Assembly (NCBI GenBank): GCA_022828595.1
Contig: JAKGHH010000002.1
Span: 41,820,222-41,884,221, forward strand
Source: Nelumbo lutea
Lineage: Eukaryota; Streptophyta; Magnoliopsida; Proteales; Nelumbonaceae
Direction: 5' to 3'
Length of the DNA: 64,000 nt
Made by a program: the position numbers and the translations under genes. The notes under the pieces are model-generated. The model did no database searches, was not told the DNA's origin, and worked only from the letters and a program-made list of their open reading frames with translations. This document shows positions 22,601 to 37,600 of this stretch, piece by piece (the stretch's first letter is position 1; every line of letters starts with the position of its first letter).

Positions 22601-25600
22601 CTCATTTGAAGTTATGAAACCTCCTAGAAAGAATAAAATAACTAAATTCCAGAACAAAATAGGATGCAGAATGACAAAACCACCCAAAAAGGTCAATTAA
22701 CCATTAATAAAATAAAAAGCATATTCTTACTTTGTGCCCATAGGAATTGCAATGCTCTACAATGTGGCGTGTGCCATATGCAATACCTTGCACTGTAGCA
22801 AGGTATAGAAGAGCCAGCTGTTTCTCACTTGTGTCAAGTGTTAAGCCAGATATCATCCCTTTTGCTTTTGGGTCTGCAATGGGTGACCTGAGACATTGAA
22901 ATTGAAAGGATATCATACACTGATGGTTCAGAACCATGTTTCGTCATTATTAACTGAAACATTATATCACTCTATCAATGGACTGACTATACCTTTTCCC
23001 ATGGAAGTCAGGAAGGACATGTATATCTTTGGTCAATGCAGCAAGAAAAGGAACTTCCATGTCATGCATCATTGATTCTAAGATTTTATTTAGCAGTTCA
23101 AACAGTGAAGTACCTGGAATATATGGAGAAATAAATGAGGGATCAAACTGATACTTTTAGAAATATACAAAAACTATCAGTAGGAAAAGGATAATCAACT
23201 CTATATTAAATTCTTAATAACATTTATCAATTAAAACAATATGACAAGAGTAAAACTTACTTTGATAAGCAGCACGATTTGCAAGACGAGGAGAAGCAAC
23301 ATGATTCTCAACTATATAATCCAATAAAGCACCAGTTGCACTCTGGCCCCCTTCTGTAAGCCAGAACTCTGGTACCAATGCTGAAGATATAAAAAGTAGC
23401 AACAATGTTAATAGTCACTTATTTCCATACTTAGCAATGCTTGAATGAATGACATAGCCTTAGTAGCAAAAATGACAGAATAATTTTGATTGAAACTGGA
23501 TATAAGTTGGCAGCAGACAAAACAATTTTCAAATTCCATGGGTTTATAGATACACCTTTTGGTAAATTGAAAGCATAACAAGAGAGTTAAATGTTACCTT
23601 CAAATGGGTGAGAAGAACAGCAAATGGGATGGTCAATGCTTTAGCTAAGCAGGGGGCTACTAGACAACAATTGTTTTATTCTCTGTTTCAAAGCAAGGTT
23701 CAAAGTATCAATACACCCCAATATGGTTGAAGGGGTGTATCAGTACTTTGTACCTAATGTATTATATTTTTTTTAGTTTTTTTTCAAAATTTTAGGGGTT
23801 ATTTTAATGTTATTTAACTATTAAAATTACTGTTTCCTTAATATACCTTAAAAAAGTTGTATCGGCCACCTGCCAATATGATATGATACACCTGATACAG
23901 GTGATACGGGGCACATCGTGTCAATACTTTGAACTATGCTTCAAAGGGATGGATATTAATCCCACCTTGAATCCTCAAATTGCTTTTAATAAAATGTTTT
24001 TAATGATCAAAAGAACAAACCAATTCAGGCAAACAGCTGGCTATTTCATACATTTATTAGGGCCAAAATATTACTTCATTCTACCACTTAGGGGCATGAA
24101 AATTCTAACCTGAGCATACTCATATCTAGACCCTTTCACTTGAATCAGACATGGTTATTGGTCAGAATGATATCCTAGTTTTCTGTGAGGGGGACAGTAG
24201 AGATGGTGTGGAAAACTTGAAGTTGGTAGTGAATCTATTTGAGAGGGTCTCTAACATGAAGATTAACTGGAATAAAAGTGTATTGGTCAGAATTAATGTG
24301 CATGAAGATTTATTGGGGGATATGGCAACTTATCTGGGTTGTGAGAAAGGAAATTGGCCGATCAAGTACCTAGGGTTACCACTTGGTGATAACCCTAAAT
24401 CTTTTGAGTTTAGGAATCTAGTGGTGGAAAGGTTTAAGAAGTTAGCTGAGCAGAAGACAAATTACATTTCTTTAGGTGGGGGGGTAACATTGATCAAATC
24501 TACCTTAGCTAACCTTCTTATCTGTTTTATGTTGGTTTTTAGGATACCCTAGGCTGTCGTGAGAAAGCTGGAAAAAGATCATGGGAGATTTTTTGTGGGA
24601 ACCTGGGGAAGGGAAGAAAGATCATTTGCTTAGGTGGGAGAAGGTGTCGAATTGAGAAATGTCCATGACCAGGAGGATCTAGCATCCTCAGAATGCATAT
24701 CTGGATGTTGAGCTTGAAGCGAAGAAAACAGATCTACCACCTGACCCAGCTCCCAATCATTCAAATTTCTTCTAAAAGTTAAGAAGGCTAGATGATGGAG
24801 ATTCAGATTGACTCTGACGAAAGGCTAGACGAGAGGATGAAATCTCTCAATGCAAGCTTGAATGGAAGGTTCGTTGGAACGAATATGAAGGAGAATGAGG
24901 TGGTCACCTGGGCCTTCCTCAAATGGAGTAAGGACAGAGTTTTGGCACTGGAAGGCTGAACGGGGGGTTTGTTCTTGTTTACGTTCCATGGAAGGAAGGA
25001 TGCAGAGTGAGTTTTGGAGTCAAAAGCTAAGATGAGTAGGGTTGTGACTTACGATTGACCTGGTGGTTTCCAATAGAAGGCCTTCTACAAGAAGGCAAAA
25101 GGAGGAGGGCAATGTGGATTGGAGTTCTTGGAATCCTCCTGCATGCATAGAGTGATGCTTCCTTCAGGGTGATTGGGGATGCCTGTGGTAAATTTCTATT
25201 TGTTGACGAACGGAACAGAAACTTGGAGAAGATCAATGCCACAAAAATTTTGGTGGAGATTGATCAAATCTCTGCCATTCAAGGGTGCTTAGTTCTAGGC
25301 TTCACTGGTGAGAAATATGAACCGAGAATTTTTGTCAATGTAGAAAGACTGGGCTGAATGGGCCCTAATATTTGTTTTATGTTTAAGTAGTGTTCTATCT
25401 GTTTTATGAGTTAATGAGCCTGTTAACCTCTTTTTAATTTCTTTTAAGTTCTTGCTCTGCTGGCCGCCCACTTAAAGGGAAGACTTATAATTTGCATAAT
25501 TGATTAAGATTAATAAAAGATTAGTGAAGGGAGAGAGGTATCCATCGAACTCTCTTCTTCTTCTCCATCTTCTTCTTTAATTCTGCTGTTAATTTCTTTT

Positions 25601-28600
25601 CTCTCCCACTTTTCTTATTTTTTATCAGTTTTATAGCAGATTTGAAAGACTGATTCACATTTTGGTATCAGAGCAGTTCTTCCTCCTCTTTTCTTTTTCT
25701 TTTTTTCCCATACACCCTTCCATTAGAAGAGTGTATGGAGAGATAAGTTGCTGATCAATCAAAGGACTATTTTCCTAGCTGGTAGAGGGTTTGGAGAGTT
25801 AGAATTTGGCCGAAAATTGAGAAGAATTGGAGCTGTAATTTTTCTGCCCAAAACCCTAGCCAACTAGAGAGATTTCAAGTTGTAGGTTAAGGAGAAGGAT
25901 TGGGTGTGGCACTTAGGGCTTGGGAGGTGTAGTTTGATCTCCAGAAGTGTGCGGTTGAGATTTGAAGAAGGTTGGGAAGCTCTGGTAGGAGCGACTACTT
26001 CTTCTCTCTTCCTCCCCAACAGCCAGGTGTAGTGAAACCCAAGTTTTTGAATCTCCAGGACTGTACTGACCTCAGTTAGGTCTATAAAGACTGGAAAACT
26101 AGTTTTTTTTTATCAATGAAGCAATCTGGAAGTGAAATGAAGCAGAAGCCGGTATCTGGGGTTGGTCTGGTAGATTCCTTTTTTACTAGAGTGACCACAA
26201 TTAAACTAGATGGAACCAATTATCTAGCCTAGGCACAGTCCATACGGATTTATGTTTGCAGTAGAGGTAAACTAGGGTATCTCACAAGTAGTAAGGTGAA
26301 ACTTGCAGAGACAGACCCTGCATATGAGAAATGGATGTTTGAGTTATGGTGAAACGATGGCAGGAAATCGATATTATGGAGACAATTGTATGGGAGAGTA
26401 CAAAAGACGTAGAGACATTTAGAAAATTGGTGGAACAAAATAGGGTGTTTGAGTTTCTCACAGGACTCAACCCTGAGTTCGACATTACTAGGTAGAACAT
26501 CCTAGCCAAAGATGATGTAACTCTTGCTCAAGCATATGCTATGATAAGTAGTGAAGAGAGTAGGCGGCAAGTACAGTTACAGGGACCACCTACAGAACAC
26601 TTTACACATGCGAGAATAAAGCTGAAGGGGCCGATTGAGAAGAAGTAAGTAATATGTGAAAATTCCAAAAAGCCAAAGCATACTAAGGACACTTGTTAGA
26701 AACTTCATCCAAATCTTCTTGTGGACAGGTTTCGGAACAACAACTTTAAGAAGAATGGTAAGACTAGGAAGCCTAAGAATGTTAATGTTCCCACACTGCC
26801 CGAGGGTGGAAATAAGGAAAGTGAAGAAAGATCAGCTATGGAACAACTGGCAAAAGTAAAGGTAGAGTTTGAAAAGTATGGGAGGTTACTTGATCACTTG
26901 GAGACCACTGTTTCGGCATCTTTACCTCATCATCCACATTTTCTCACTTAGGTACTCGTGCTTCTACAAATACTGCTACGATTTAAGGTAATCATAAAAT
27001 CCCTTGGATTATTGACTCTGGTGCATCAGACCATATGACCAGTTTATCTAACCTCTTTTGTTCATATTGACCCCTCTCTGGTAAAGAGAAGATATCCCTT
27101 GCTGATGAGTCTTTTGCACCCATCTTTGGCAAAGGAGATATCAAGGCCTCTGGCACATTTGTTTTATCCTTTGTCCTTCATGTCTCCAAGCTTAATGCCA
27201 ACCTTTTATTTGTTAATACCTTGACTAAATCCATGAACTGTAGCATAACCTTTTTTTCCTACCCATTATGTTTTTTAGGGCCTAAAATCCCAAAGGACGA
27301 TTGGGAGTGGCCATGAGGAAAATAGAATATACTTGTTGGACACACCTGATAGGAGTCTTGGACCACCTAATGGAGTTGCTTTGGAGTCTGTTTTGTCAGA
27401 GTCTATTGATAGAGTCATGTTATGTCATTTACGATTTGGTCATTTACCTTTTCCTACCTTGAGTCATTTGTTTCCCGATATGTTTAAGGGAGTGTCTTTA
27501 TCGAGCCTTCATTGTGAGTCTTGTGAACTTGCAAAGCATTGTAGACATTTTATTCAGTAAGCAATAAAAGATCTATTTCTCCTTTTCATATTATGCACTC
27601 TGATGTGTAGGGGCCATATCATTTGCCTGCTATGGTCTATGGGGAGTTACAAGTATTTTATCCTCTTCATTGATGATTATTCTCACTATACTTGGATTTA
27701 TCTCATGAGATCCCGGGATGAAGTACCAACTATTGTGCAAAAGATTCATGAACTTATCCTTACCTAGTTTAACACCTAGATCAAAATATTCCAGTCTAAT
27801 AATGCTAAGGAATATTTTGACAAGAACCTTTCATCCTACTTTGAGACCTTTAGGGTTATTCATTAGAGTTCTTGTTCCTACACTCCACAACATAATGGAA
27901 TAGTGGAAAGGAAGAACCGCCATGTGGTTGAGGTTGCTAGATGCCTCCTTTTTGTATCTCATGATCCTATTAAATTTTGGGGGATGCTATGCCTTCCTGG
28001 GTTCTAGGCTTCAAGGCCCTGTTTAGCCTTCTCTTTTCGGATGTGGATCTCTTTTCTCTTCCTATCCGAGTTTTTGGGTGCACCTACTATGTACATGTTC
28101 ATAATCATCAGAGACACAAATTTGAGCCTAAGGCACATAAGTACATTTTTCTAAGATATGCCTCCATACATAAGGGATATTGTTGTTTCGATCCGGTTCG
28201 TGGCACCCGCTTTGTCTTTAAGGATGTCACATTTGCTGAGTCTATTCCTTTCTTTAGTATTCCTCCTAAGGGGGAGCATCCTAAGGAACCATTTGCTATG
28301 TCTCCAGCTATTCCTCTTCCAGTTCCTTTTGAATCTTCTATTGAGTCATCTTCTACCGTTGCCTCTCCTTCCATTGTGTCTACCTCACATGTTCTTGCTC
28401 CCCCTCCTCCCCAACTCATCGTCCTATATTTTCCTCACATCCTATTCTCCAAAGGTGGTACCAAAGACAGATTTAAGTATGGGCAAGTTGTTTCCATTCC
28501 TTCATCAGAGCCTCTTACACCTCCCATCACTACTGAGGTAAAGTCAGCCTTCCTCTGACCCACCTGCTACCTTCTCGGAACCTTCCTATTGCCCCCTTCG

Positions 28601-31600
28601 CAAAGGCAAGCGGAAGTGTACAACACATTATATCTCTAAGCATTTGTCCTATAACCTTCTATCCCCTATCTACTATTCTTTACCGGTCTCTATTTCTACC
28701 CATGTTATTCCCAAGTCTGTACCAAAAGCCTTGTCCAAAACTGAATTGAGGGATGCTATGATGACTGAGCTAGATGCTTTGCATAAGAACCATACCTGGG
28801 ATATTGTAGACTTTCCTGAAGGGAAGGAACCAGTGGGTTGTAAATGGGTATTCACTATCAAATATCATTTTGATGGCACTACTGAGAGGTTTAAGGCTCG
28901 ATTGGTTGCTAAGGGTTACACTCAGATGCATGATATTGATTACCTTGAAACTTTTGCTCATGTGGCTAAAATGACTTTGGTTCGAGTTTTTGTCTCTAGC
29001 CATTACTTTTGGTTGGCCCCTTCACCCGTTTGATGTTAAAAATGCCTTCTTGAATTGAGACCTACATGAAGAGGTCTATATTTCTTTACCTCCAGGGGTG
29101 TATGGAAAGGAAATGCAAGGGAAGGTGTGTAAATTGAAGATGTCTCTTTATGGTCTCAAATAGTCCCCTATAGCCTAGTTTCAGAGATGTAGAGCTGCTC
29201 TTGTTTCTTTTGGTTATGCACAGACTCAATCTGACCATACTTTGTTTGTGAAGAGAAGTAACTCTTTGGTGACTTTTCTGATTGTTTATGTTGATGACAT
29301 TGTGATTACGGCTAATCACACTCAAGAAGTGATTAAGCTCAAAAGATTCCTCAACACTGGATTTGAGATAAAAGATTTGGGGGATCTCAGATATTTCTTG
29401 GGAATTGAAGTTGCTAGATCTAAGGACGGTATCTTCATTTCTCAACGCAAGTATGTTCTTGATCTCCTTGCAAAGACTAGCAAACTTGCTGCTAAACCGG
29501 CTTCCACCCCTATAGACCTAAACCATAAGCTTTCTACTACTGATGGTGAACTATTGACTAATAGGGGAGTGTTCTAGAGACTACTCGGGAAGCTATTATA
29601 TCTCTGCATGATTCGGCCAAATACTTCCTATACAGTAAGTGTTATTAGTCAATTTATGCATTCTCCCAGAGATGCACATTTACTAGCTGCAGAATGAGTT
29701 TTGTGCTACTTGGAAGGCACTCCAGGGAAAGGTATTCTATTTGCCAAGCATGGACACATGAAGCTAGAGGCATACACTGATGCTAACTAGGCTGGATGTA
29801 TTGATGATAGGAGATCCACCTTAGGATATTGTGCTTTGGTGGCAAGAAACATTGTCTCATGGAGAAGTAAGAAACAGTCTATATTTTCCAGATCCTCAGT
29901 TAAAGCTGAGTATAGGGAAATGACACATGGAGTGTTAGAATTATTGTGATTGAGATCACTTTTGGGAGAGTTGGGTATTGACTATGAAAAGCCAATGATG
30001 CTCTACTGTGACAACTAGGAAGCTATGAACATTGCACATAATCCTGTTTAGCATGACAGAACTAAGCATATAGAGGTTGATAGACATTTCATACGGGAGG
30101 GAGTTGCTTCAGGGGAAGTTTGCTTGCCATTTATTGCTTCAGAAGATTAGTTGGCTGATTTTTTATCCAAAGGTGTTACCAAAAGGAAAGCTAACACACT
30201 ATATAAGCAAGTTAGGCATGATTGACATCTATGTTCAACTTGAGGGGGAGTGTAAAGAGATTGGGTCAAATGGGCCCTAATATTTGAGTAGTCGTACACG
30301 ACTATAGAGACTCTTTAGGTTTTGAACAGAAAATAAAAGAGAAGAAGAAAAAGAGAAGAAGAGAAGAAGAGAGATAAAGAAGGAGCACTCGTGGGAGAAG
30401 CTTTGAAAGAAGAGAATGGTTGGAGTGCTTAAAACAGCTGCCCCACTCCTTAATTTATATACATAGTTTCCTAATTGTAAAAGAACTTTAATGCTTACAT
30501 GGCAATAAAAGATAAGATTAAAATAAAACTAATCCTAGATAAGATAGAATAAAACTTACCATACTAGGAAAGCTGATCCTAATCAATTAAATCTAAGTAC
30601 ATCTCAAGGTGTCACACGAGTTCTCTTAATGTGGGGTCCACAGTTTCCTACACTCCCCCTTAAGTTGGGTAGTAGATATTTGTCATTCCCAACTTGCATA
30701 GATCTTCTAACTTCTTTCTTGAAACAGCCTTGGTGAGAAGGTCTACAAGCTGCATGTCAGAGGTGATGTAGGGAAGGCATACTTCTTGAGATGTAACCCT
30801 TTCTCTGATAAAATGCCGGTCCACTTCGATATGCTTGGTTCTGTCGTGTTGTACTGGATTATGGGCTATATTGATGGCAGCCTAATTATCACAGTACAAC
30901 ATTAGGGATTTCTCATAAACAATACCCAATTCCTCAAGTAATGATCTTCAACCATAGAATCTCAGCCACACCATTTGCCATGGACCTACATTCAGCTTCA
31001 GCACTTGAACGAGAAACAACACTTTGTTTCTTACTCTTCCAGGAGACCAGATTACCTCCTACAAAGGCACAATATCCAGAGGTAGATCTTCGGTCATCAA
31101 CACACCCAGCCTAATCAACATCTGTGTAGACTTCTATCTTCATGTGGTCATTTTTCTAGAACAAAATGCCTCTGCTTGGGGACCTCTTCAAATATGCTAA
31201 TATCCTTTCAATTGTAAGGAGGTGAGTAGTTCTAGGAGAGTACATATAATGACTAACTACACTGACTGCATAATTGGTGTCAGGTCTTGTGAGGCAAAGA
31301 TAGAGAAGCTTTCCAACTAACCGTTAAAACATAGCTTTATCTTCAATAGGCTCTCCACCCTCTGCACTAATCCTGTAGTTCTGTTCAATAGGTGTGTCCG
31401 TAGGCTTAACTCCCAACTTTCCTGTTTCTTCTAGCAGATCAAGAACATACTTTCGTCGAGAGACAAAAATCCCATGCTTGGATCTAGCTACCTCAATGCC
31501 CAAGAAGTACCGTAATTCCCCCAAATCTTTTACCTCAAACTCTTGATGGAGTTTCTTAAGAGACTCAATTTCACTAGTATCACTCCCGGTTATTACAATA

Positions 31601-34600
31601 TCGTCCACATACACTGCAAGCAAGGTTACGGAGGAACCCACTCTCTTAATAAACAAGGTGTGGTCTAACTAAGCCTACACATGTCCAAACCTATCGAGGG
31701 CTCGTCTGAATCTATCAAACCATGCTCTGGGGGACTGTTTTAGTCCATATAGAGCTTTGTTCAACCGACAAACATTTCCTGTCTCCGTACCATAAAATCT
31801 TGGAGGCAACTGCACGTAAACTTCTTCCTGCAAGTCTCCATTGAGAAAGGTATTTTTAACATTCATTTGATACAATGGCCAAGAGTAACTAATTGCAAGA
31901 GATAATTGTTAGACAGTTTTGTATGCCCTTAGCTTCAATCAAATTGATGTACTTTATGAGTTTATTGTAAATGAATAAAAGTGCATATTTGATTCATGTT
32001 CCCTTGGTATGTTTCTGTGTAATACCCTTAAACTGGACACTTAATGAAACTCGTGTTAGTTTAGAATGTTCACAGCCAGTGGGTCGGTCTGGGGAGACCT
32101 ATCCTGACAAGGCTGACACTATGGTGCCACCAAGTCGGTTGGGGTGGCTTGTCTCAGCTACCCTGGACCTTGGAGATTGATTGGCAAAACTGGAAAGTTA
32201 CACCCGACCCCTAGACTCGATTATGATACTGCACTAGGCGTCGGATTGGACTGTCTTTGATGTACCAATCAGTGAGATCCTTAGTGGGGGTCAAAACCTG
32301 GGTATGTTGGGACAGTCTGAGAATTCATCTGAGTGGGTGATCGTAGTGACAGGATCAGCCCCTTTGTCGGACAAAGGTAATGATCGGGGATGCACTCTCA
32401 CTGATGGAAACCAAGACTGCCGGCAGCCGATTTCAATCGTTGAGATTTGTTTTTGCAAAATATATTTTATATGAGATATAAGAGTATATATATTATGCTT
32501 TCGAAATGTTTGCAAAAGGTTTTAATTCCCGGGATCCATATTTGAGAGAGTGCAACACCGTTCCTTGCAGCCGAGGGAGAGGTCCTCTCTTGTCGGGCAG
32601 TGTATGATCATTATGGGCTGAGAGGTTGAGTGTAAGGCCATTGAGGATAATACCTTATGGGCTAATCTTGCATCTGCCCACAGGGACCACTTAGGGTAAG
32701 TGTTGGGCCCATAGAGCCCATCTGATGGGTTTCAGGGGGTGCACTGTCCATAACAGTGTATTCGGCCAGGCCTTGTAACAAAGGCTGGGCTGAATCCATG
32801 TGGCTGATGTGTAGATCAATGTTTGGGTCCCACGCCATACAAGGAAGCCCAACTGGGCAGCAGTTTGGAAGGCTTAATGAATACATAACCCTAAATGGGC
32901 CTTAGGCTCATTTCGAACTGGGCTAATTTGATTAAGTCTTTAAGGGGCGAATTCTGAGATAAGATCAGATGATAGGATTGGGCCCACACCCTATCCACTC
33001 AGAGAGTCCAAGATCTAAATGAGATTTAGATTTGGAAACTTCCTAATTAGATTAGGAACTGGCTGATCTAATCTGCAGATAAGATAAGGATTATCCCTTA
33101 TCTTAAAGGGACTTCTAATCTAGATATGATTTGGGTTACCAACTCCTAATGGGATTAGGAGCTGATCCCTTTAAGTCTGTAAAAGGAAGAGGGGGCGGCA
33201 GCCTTTAGACACAACATCCAACAGACTCAAGTCTTGTCTTTAGAGCTGAGATCACAGAGGAGAGAATTCTGCACCCTAGAAATTCTTTCTAGCCGCCTCC
33301 TTCCTGTAGCCACCGCCTATAGTAGTTCGATCTCCATTGCTTGGGAGAAATCAAGATCAGATCTTCATTCCAATCTTTTGGAGAAAAGATTGGTAGGAGT
33401 TGTATTCACTAGCCGCCCAGGTGATTCTTGGGAAGAATCAAGTTCTTAGGAAGGACACTGCTGATTCTGCTCCACCTTGCACTGCGCCATCTTCAGTGGG
33501 AGCAGATTTTGGTTTCTACCTTGGGCGTGAACACCTCTATTGAGAGATGTTTCTCTGTATCAGGTATCATCTCTCTCTCCTCCTTTTGGTTCAGATCTGG
33601 TTCAGTTTATGGTTCAAGAATGATCCTTGAAGATATGATTTTCTAAATAGGGAATTCGATTCCCAGTTGAAGGGAAAGAAAAATTTTTGAAATTCGCCCC
33701 CTTTATTCCGTAATCTTGGGCGTCCATATGATGGATTTCCTATCCCTTCAATAATAGTACTCTGATAGTGGTCATCTTTGCTACTGGTGTAAAAGTTGTA
33801 AATCCTTTTGCAACTAATCGGGCCTTATACCTTTCAACAGAACCATCAGCATTATGTTTCACAGTGAATATTCATTACATTCAACCGGTTTCTTTCCTTT
33901 AGGTTAATCAACTATCTCCCAGGTATTGTTTCTGATGAAGGCATCCACTTCTACTTTTATTGCATCTTTCCATTCTGGTATTTCCAATGCTTACTGTATT
34001 GTTCTGGGAATGGGAATATCAGCAATGGATGCGAGAAAAGACTTGTAGGAGGGAGACAAATGATCATAGGATAGGAACTGAGAAATGCAGTGAGTTGTAG
34101 TGCAATGGCGTTTGCCTTTACGGACTGCTATGGGGAGATCAAGGTCACTAAATGAAGGTGAAAGCTCCATGGTTGGATGTCTCTCATCTGTAGTATCTGT
34201 GGTACCTAGATATGGATCTGCAGAAGGAACTAGGGCTACTGTGGTACTTGGATCTGGATTTGTAGAAGGAACTGGGGCTACTGTGGTACCGGGATCTGGA
34301 TCTGTAGAGGGAACTGGAATTGGCCTGCACTGTTAATGTCCAAAATCGACCTGTCTTCATCGTCTGTGATAGACTCTCACATCCTTGCATCTTTTATCAA
34401 GGTATAAAAGGGTAAATGGAGTTTTCATGTCAAGAACTTGTGAGGGAATCCGATTGATGAGATAAACAGCTGTAAGAACAGCATCCCCCTAGAAACGTAT
34501 AGGCACATTTGAGGTAAACATAATGCCTCTAATTACATCCAATATGTGTCTATTCTTTATTTCAGCATCCCTATTCTGTTGTGGTGTATGTGGGCAGGTA

Positions 34601-37600
34601 CTTTGATGGATAATCCCATGATCAAGCATGTAGGAGGCTAATGGGTTTGCAAAAAATTCTTTTGCATTATTTTATCTAAAAATTTTAATTTTGACCCCAA
34701 ATTGGGTTAAAATCATTTGATGAAAGATTTGGGTTAATACTGGAACCTCATCTCGAGAATGCATAAGGTAAACCCAAGAAAATCGAGTGTAATCATCAAC
34801 AAATAATAGGAAATATCTGTACCCCCCCCGGTGGCAGTGGTATGATAGGGTCCCAAAACATCAGTATGCACAATTTCAAAAGGAATATTGCTTCTGTTAT
34901 TACTTAATAAGTAGTCTTGCAATGTTTTGCAAGCTCACAACTTTTCAAAGCCTGAAAGGATAAGTGGCCCAATCTATTATGCCAAAGCATCACCTGATCA
35001 ACAGACTGAGAAACAAAGGATTTCCCTGTTTACTATCTTCCATTTGTCTCACGACCAGTCCCAATCACCTTCCTTGTTTCCAGATCCTAAAAAACACATT
35101 AGTCAGAAAAAAAAGGTTACTGAACAATTCTGCCCTTTTGTGATGCTACTAACTAAGAGCAAGTTAGTATTAAGCTTAGGAACATGCAGGACAAAGGATA
35201 GTGAAATTGCATCAAACAACTTGATGTCTCCTTTGGCCAGAAATAGGAACAAGGGATCCATCAGCAATGAACGCTTTGTCTTTACTAGAAGATAAATGAT
35301 AGGTAGAGAAAAGTGATGGCAAGCCGGTCATATGGTCAAATGCACCTGAATCTATTATCCAAGAATGTTCTGTATTACCTGGAGCTGAAGCATGATAAGT
35401 TGAGGCCCGATTACCTGATTGAGCAAAAGATGAGGTTGAAGGAGCTGATGATGGCTAAGGAGATGATACTGAATTATTGACTTCACTTTCTAATTGTGTC
35501 AGAGCAGCTCGGGCAGCAGCTAGGGTATCAAGAGGGGTACCTCTTGAAGTCGTTGAGGCTGCACTATCAGTGTTGACAGCCATATTGGCATTACCCTTTT
35601 TGTTTCTGAGTTTTGCTAGAACTAGATGTGGATGCAACTTCCAACAAGTGTCTTTGGTGTGTTTAGGTTTCTTGCAATGTTCACAAACTAGGTCCTTTTT
35701 AGCCTCTTTCTTCATATCCCTTTCCTTATCTCCCCCTGGCTTGGGTTTAACTGCTGCTAGGGCAGATTCAAAAGGTTGCTGTTGTAACATAACCTTTCTC
35801 CTAGTCTCTTCAATATGCACTAGGGAATAGGTATGAGATAGAGTCACACTTTCTCTTGTCAATAGTTGTTGTCTTACAAATATCATATTCAGAATTTAGA
35901 CCAGCCAAGAACTCAAATACTCTGTTAGTTTCAATTTGCTTTCTATAAGTTTGTGCATCTTTCTGACTCTCCCATTCAATTGTCTCAAGGTGGTCAATCT
36001 CATGCCATAGGGAGTTTAGGGTTGAGAAATAAACAGAGACCTGTTTCTCCCCTTGTCTGAGATTTTTGACCCCACATTTCAGCTCATAAGCCCTAGCAAC
36101 ATTAAGGGGCTGAGAGTAGGTTTCTTTCACAACATCCCAAATTTCTTTAGTTGTTTTTGCCCATAAGTAATTTCGGCTTATGTGTGGCTGGATAGAGTTG
36201 CACAGCCATGTCATCACCAAATAATTTTCTTGAATCTGCTTAGCATAAGTGGGATCCTCCTTGGTTGGTTCCTTCACATCTCCCAACAAATAGTTCGGCT
36301 TTCCTCTTCCCCCAGTGGCCATCATGGCTGATTGGGCCCACTCTAAGTAGTTTGAATCATCAAATTTTACAGTTGTAATCTGGAAGGTGTTTTCAGCAAT
36401 GCTGCCTGAACCAGCCCCAAAAACACCCTCCCCTTGGCTTTTAAACTCCATTAGAATGCTTCCTAATTACTGTACCAATTGACCTACTGGGTCTGTAGCA
36501 GGTAACAGGAGGGTTCTGATTCAGAAACCCTAATTTTGTGACAGTCGGCCTATTGAGACTGAACTATATCAGTCTTGTTAAAAAACAAAAAAACTACTGG
36601 ATCTTCCAAAGAGCAAAGGAAAAAAATCAAGGGAGACAAATTTGATTACCTCCTTGAAGCAATAACAGCTCTGAAACTTGAGGGTTTTCTCTTAAACCCT
36701 AAAAAAAAATGCAGAAAGGAAGGGTTTTTTTTCTTAACCATACCTCTTATATCAAGAGATCCTTGCTGCTGATTTCTGGTAAGGCTTGAAAACTTACCAG
36801 AAAATTCTGAGAAACTCCGATCTTGATAATCAACTTCAGTCTTGCATAGAAGAAACCGATCTTGAACCAGAATTCTTTTGAAACTTTGATCGCCACCTCT
36901 AGTCTTGATCAAGAACTGATATTGATCCTCTTCTCTTCCTCTGATTCTTCCTGGTTATCAAAGATCTGATCCAATCTTTGGACTGCTGTTGTAGATAACC
37001 TCCAAGAATCAGCCGAAGGGTGCTTTCTCTATTCTTCCAGCCCTAGGAAGTTCTCATGTGGTTGGCTGGATCAAACTCACATGAGAAGCCCTAAATTTGG
37101 CTCTGATACCAAGTAGTCATACAAGACTACAGAGACTCTTCAGGTTTTGAATAGAAAATAAAAGATAATAAGAAAAAGAGAAGAAAAGAGATAGAGAAGG
37201 AGCACTCGTGGGAGAAGCTTTGAAAGAAGAGAATGGTTGGAGTGCTTAAAGCAGCCGCCCCACTCCTTAATTTATATACGTAGTTTCCTAATTGTAAAAG
37301 AACTTTAATGCTTACATGGCAATTGTTAGAATGCTCGAGTCAGGGGTATTTTGGTCATTCTGGTTTATCTGCTTGAGAGTGAAGGGTCTATTGTATCTGA
37401 GTTTAAGTTATGTGTCCCATCTATTATGAGGGACAAAATGGTCTTTCTTGTAACTCTATGATTTTGAATAAATACAAGTGGGTCGGCTAGGGGAGTTGGA
37501 GTTTTTAACTTTCTTCTAGTCTGGCCAATCCTTTTTCTTCTTTCTCCTTTCTTTCTTCTTCTCTACTTCGACCTAGAATCTACTAGGGTTTACTTACATG

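Noticed and set aside
28108..28541. Antisense and shifted open frames within copia pol linkers
   Set aside because: Pro/Ser-rich coding sequence leaves long shadow frames; no domain.
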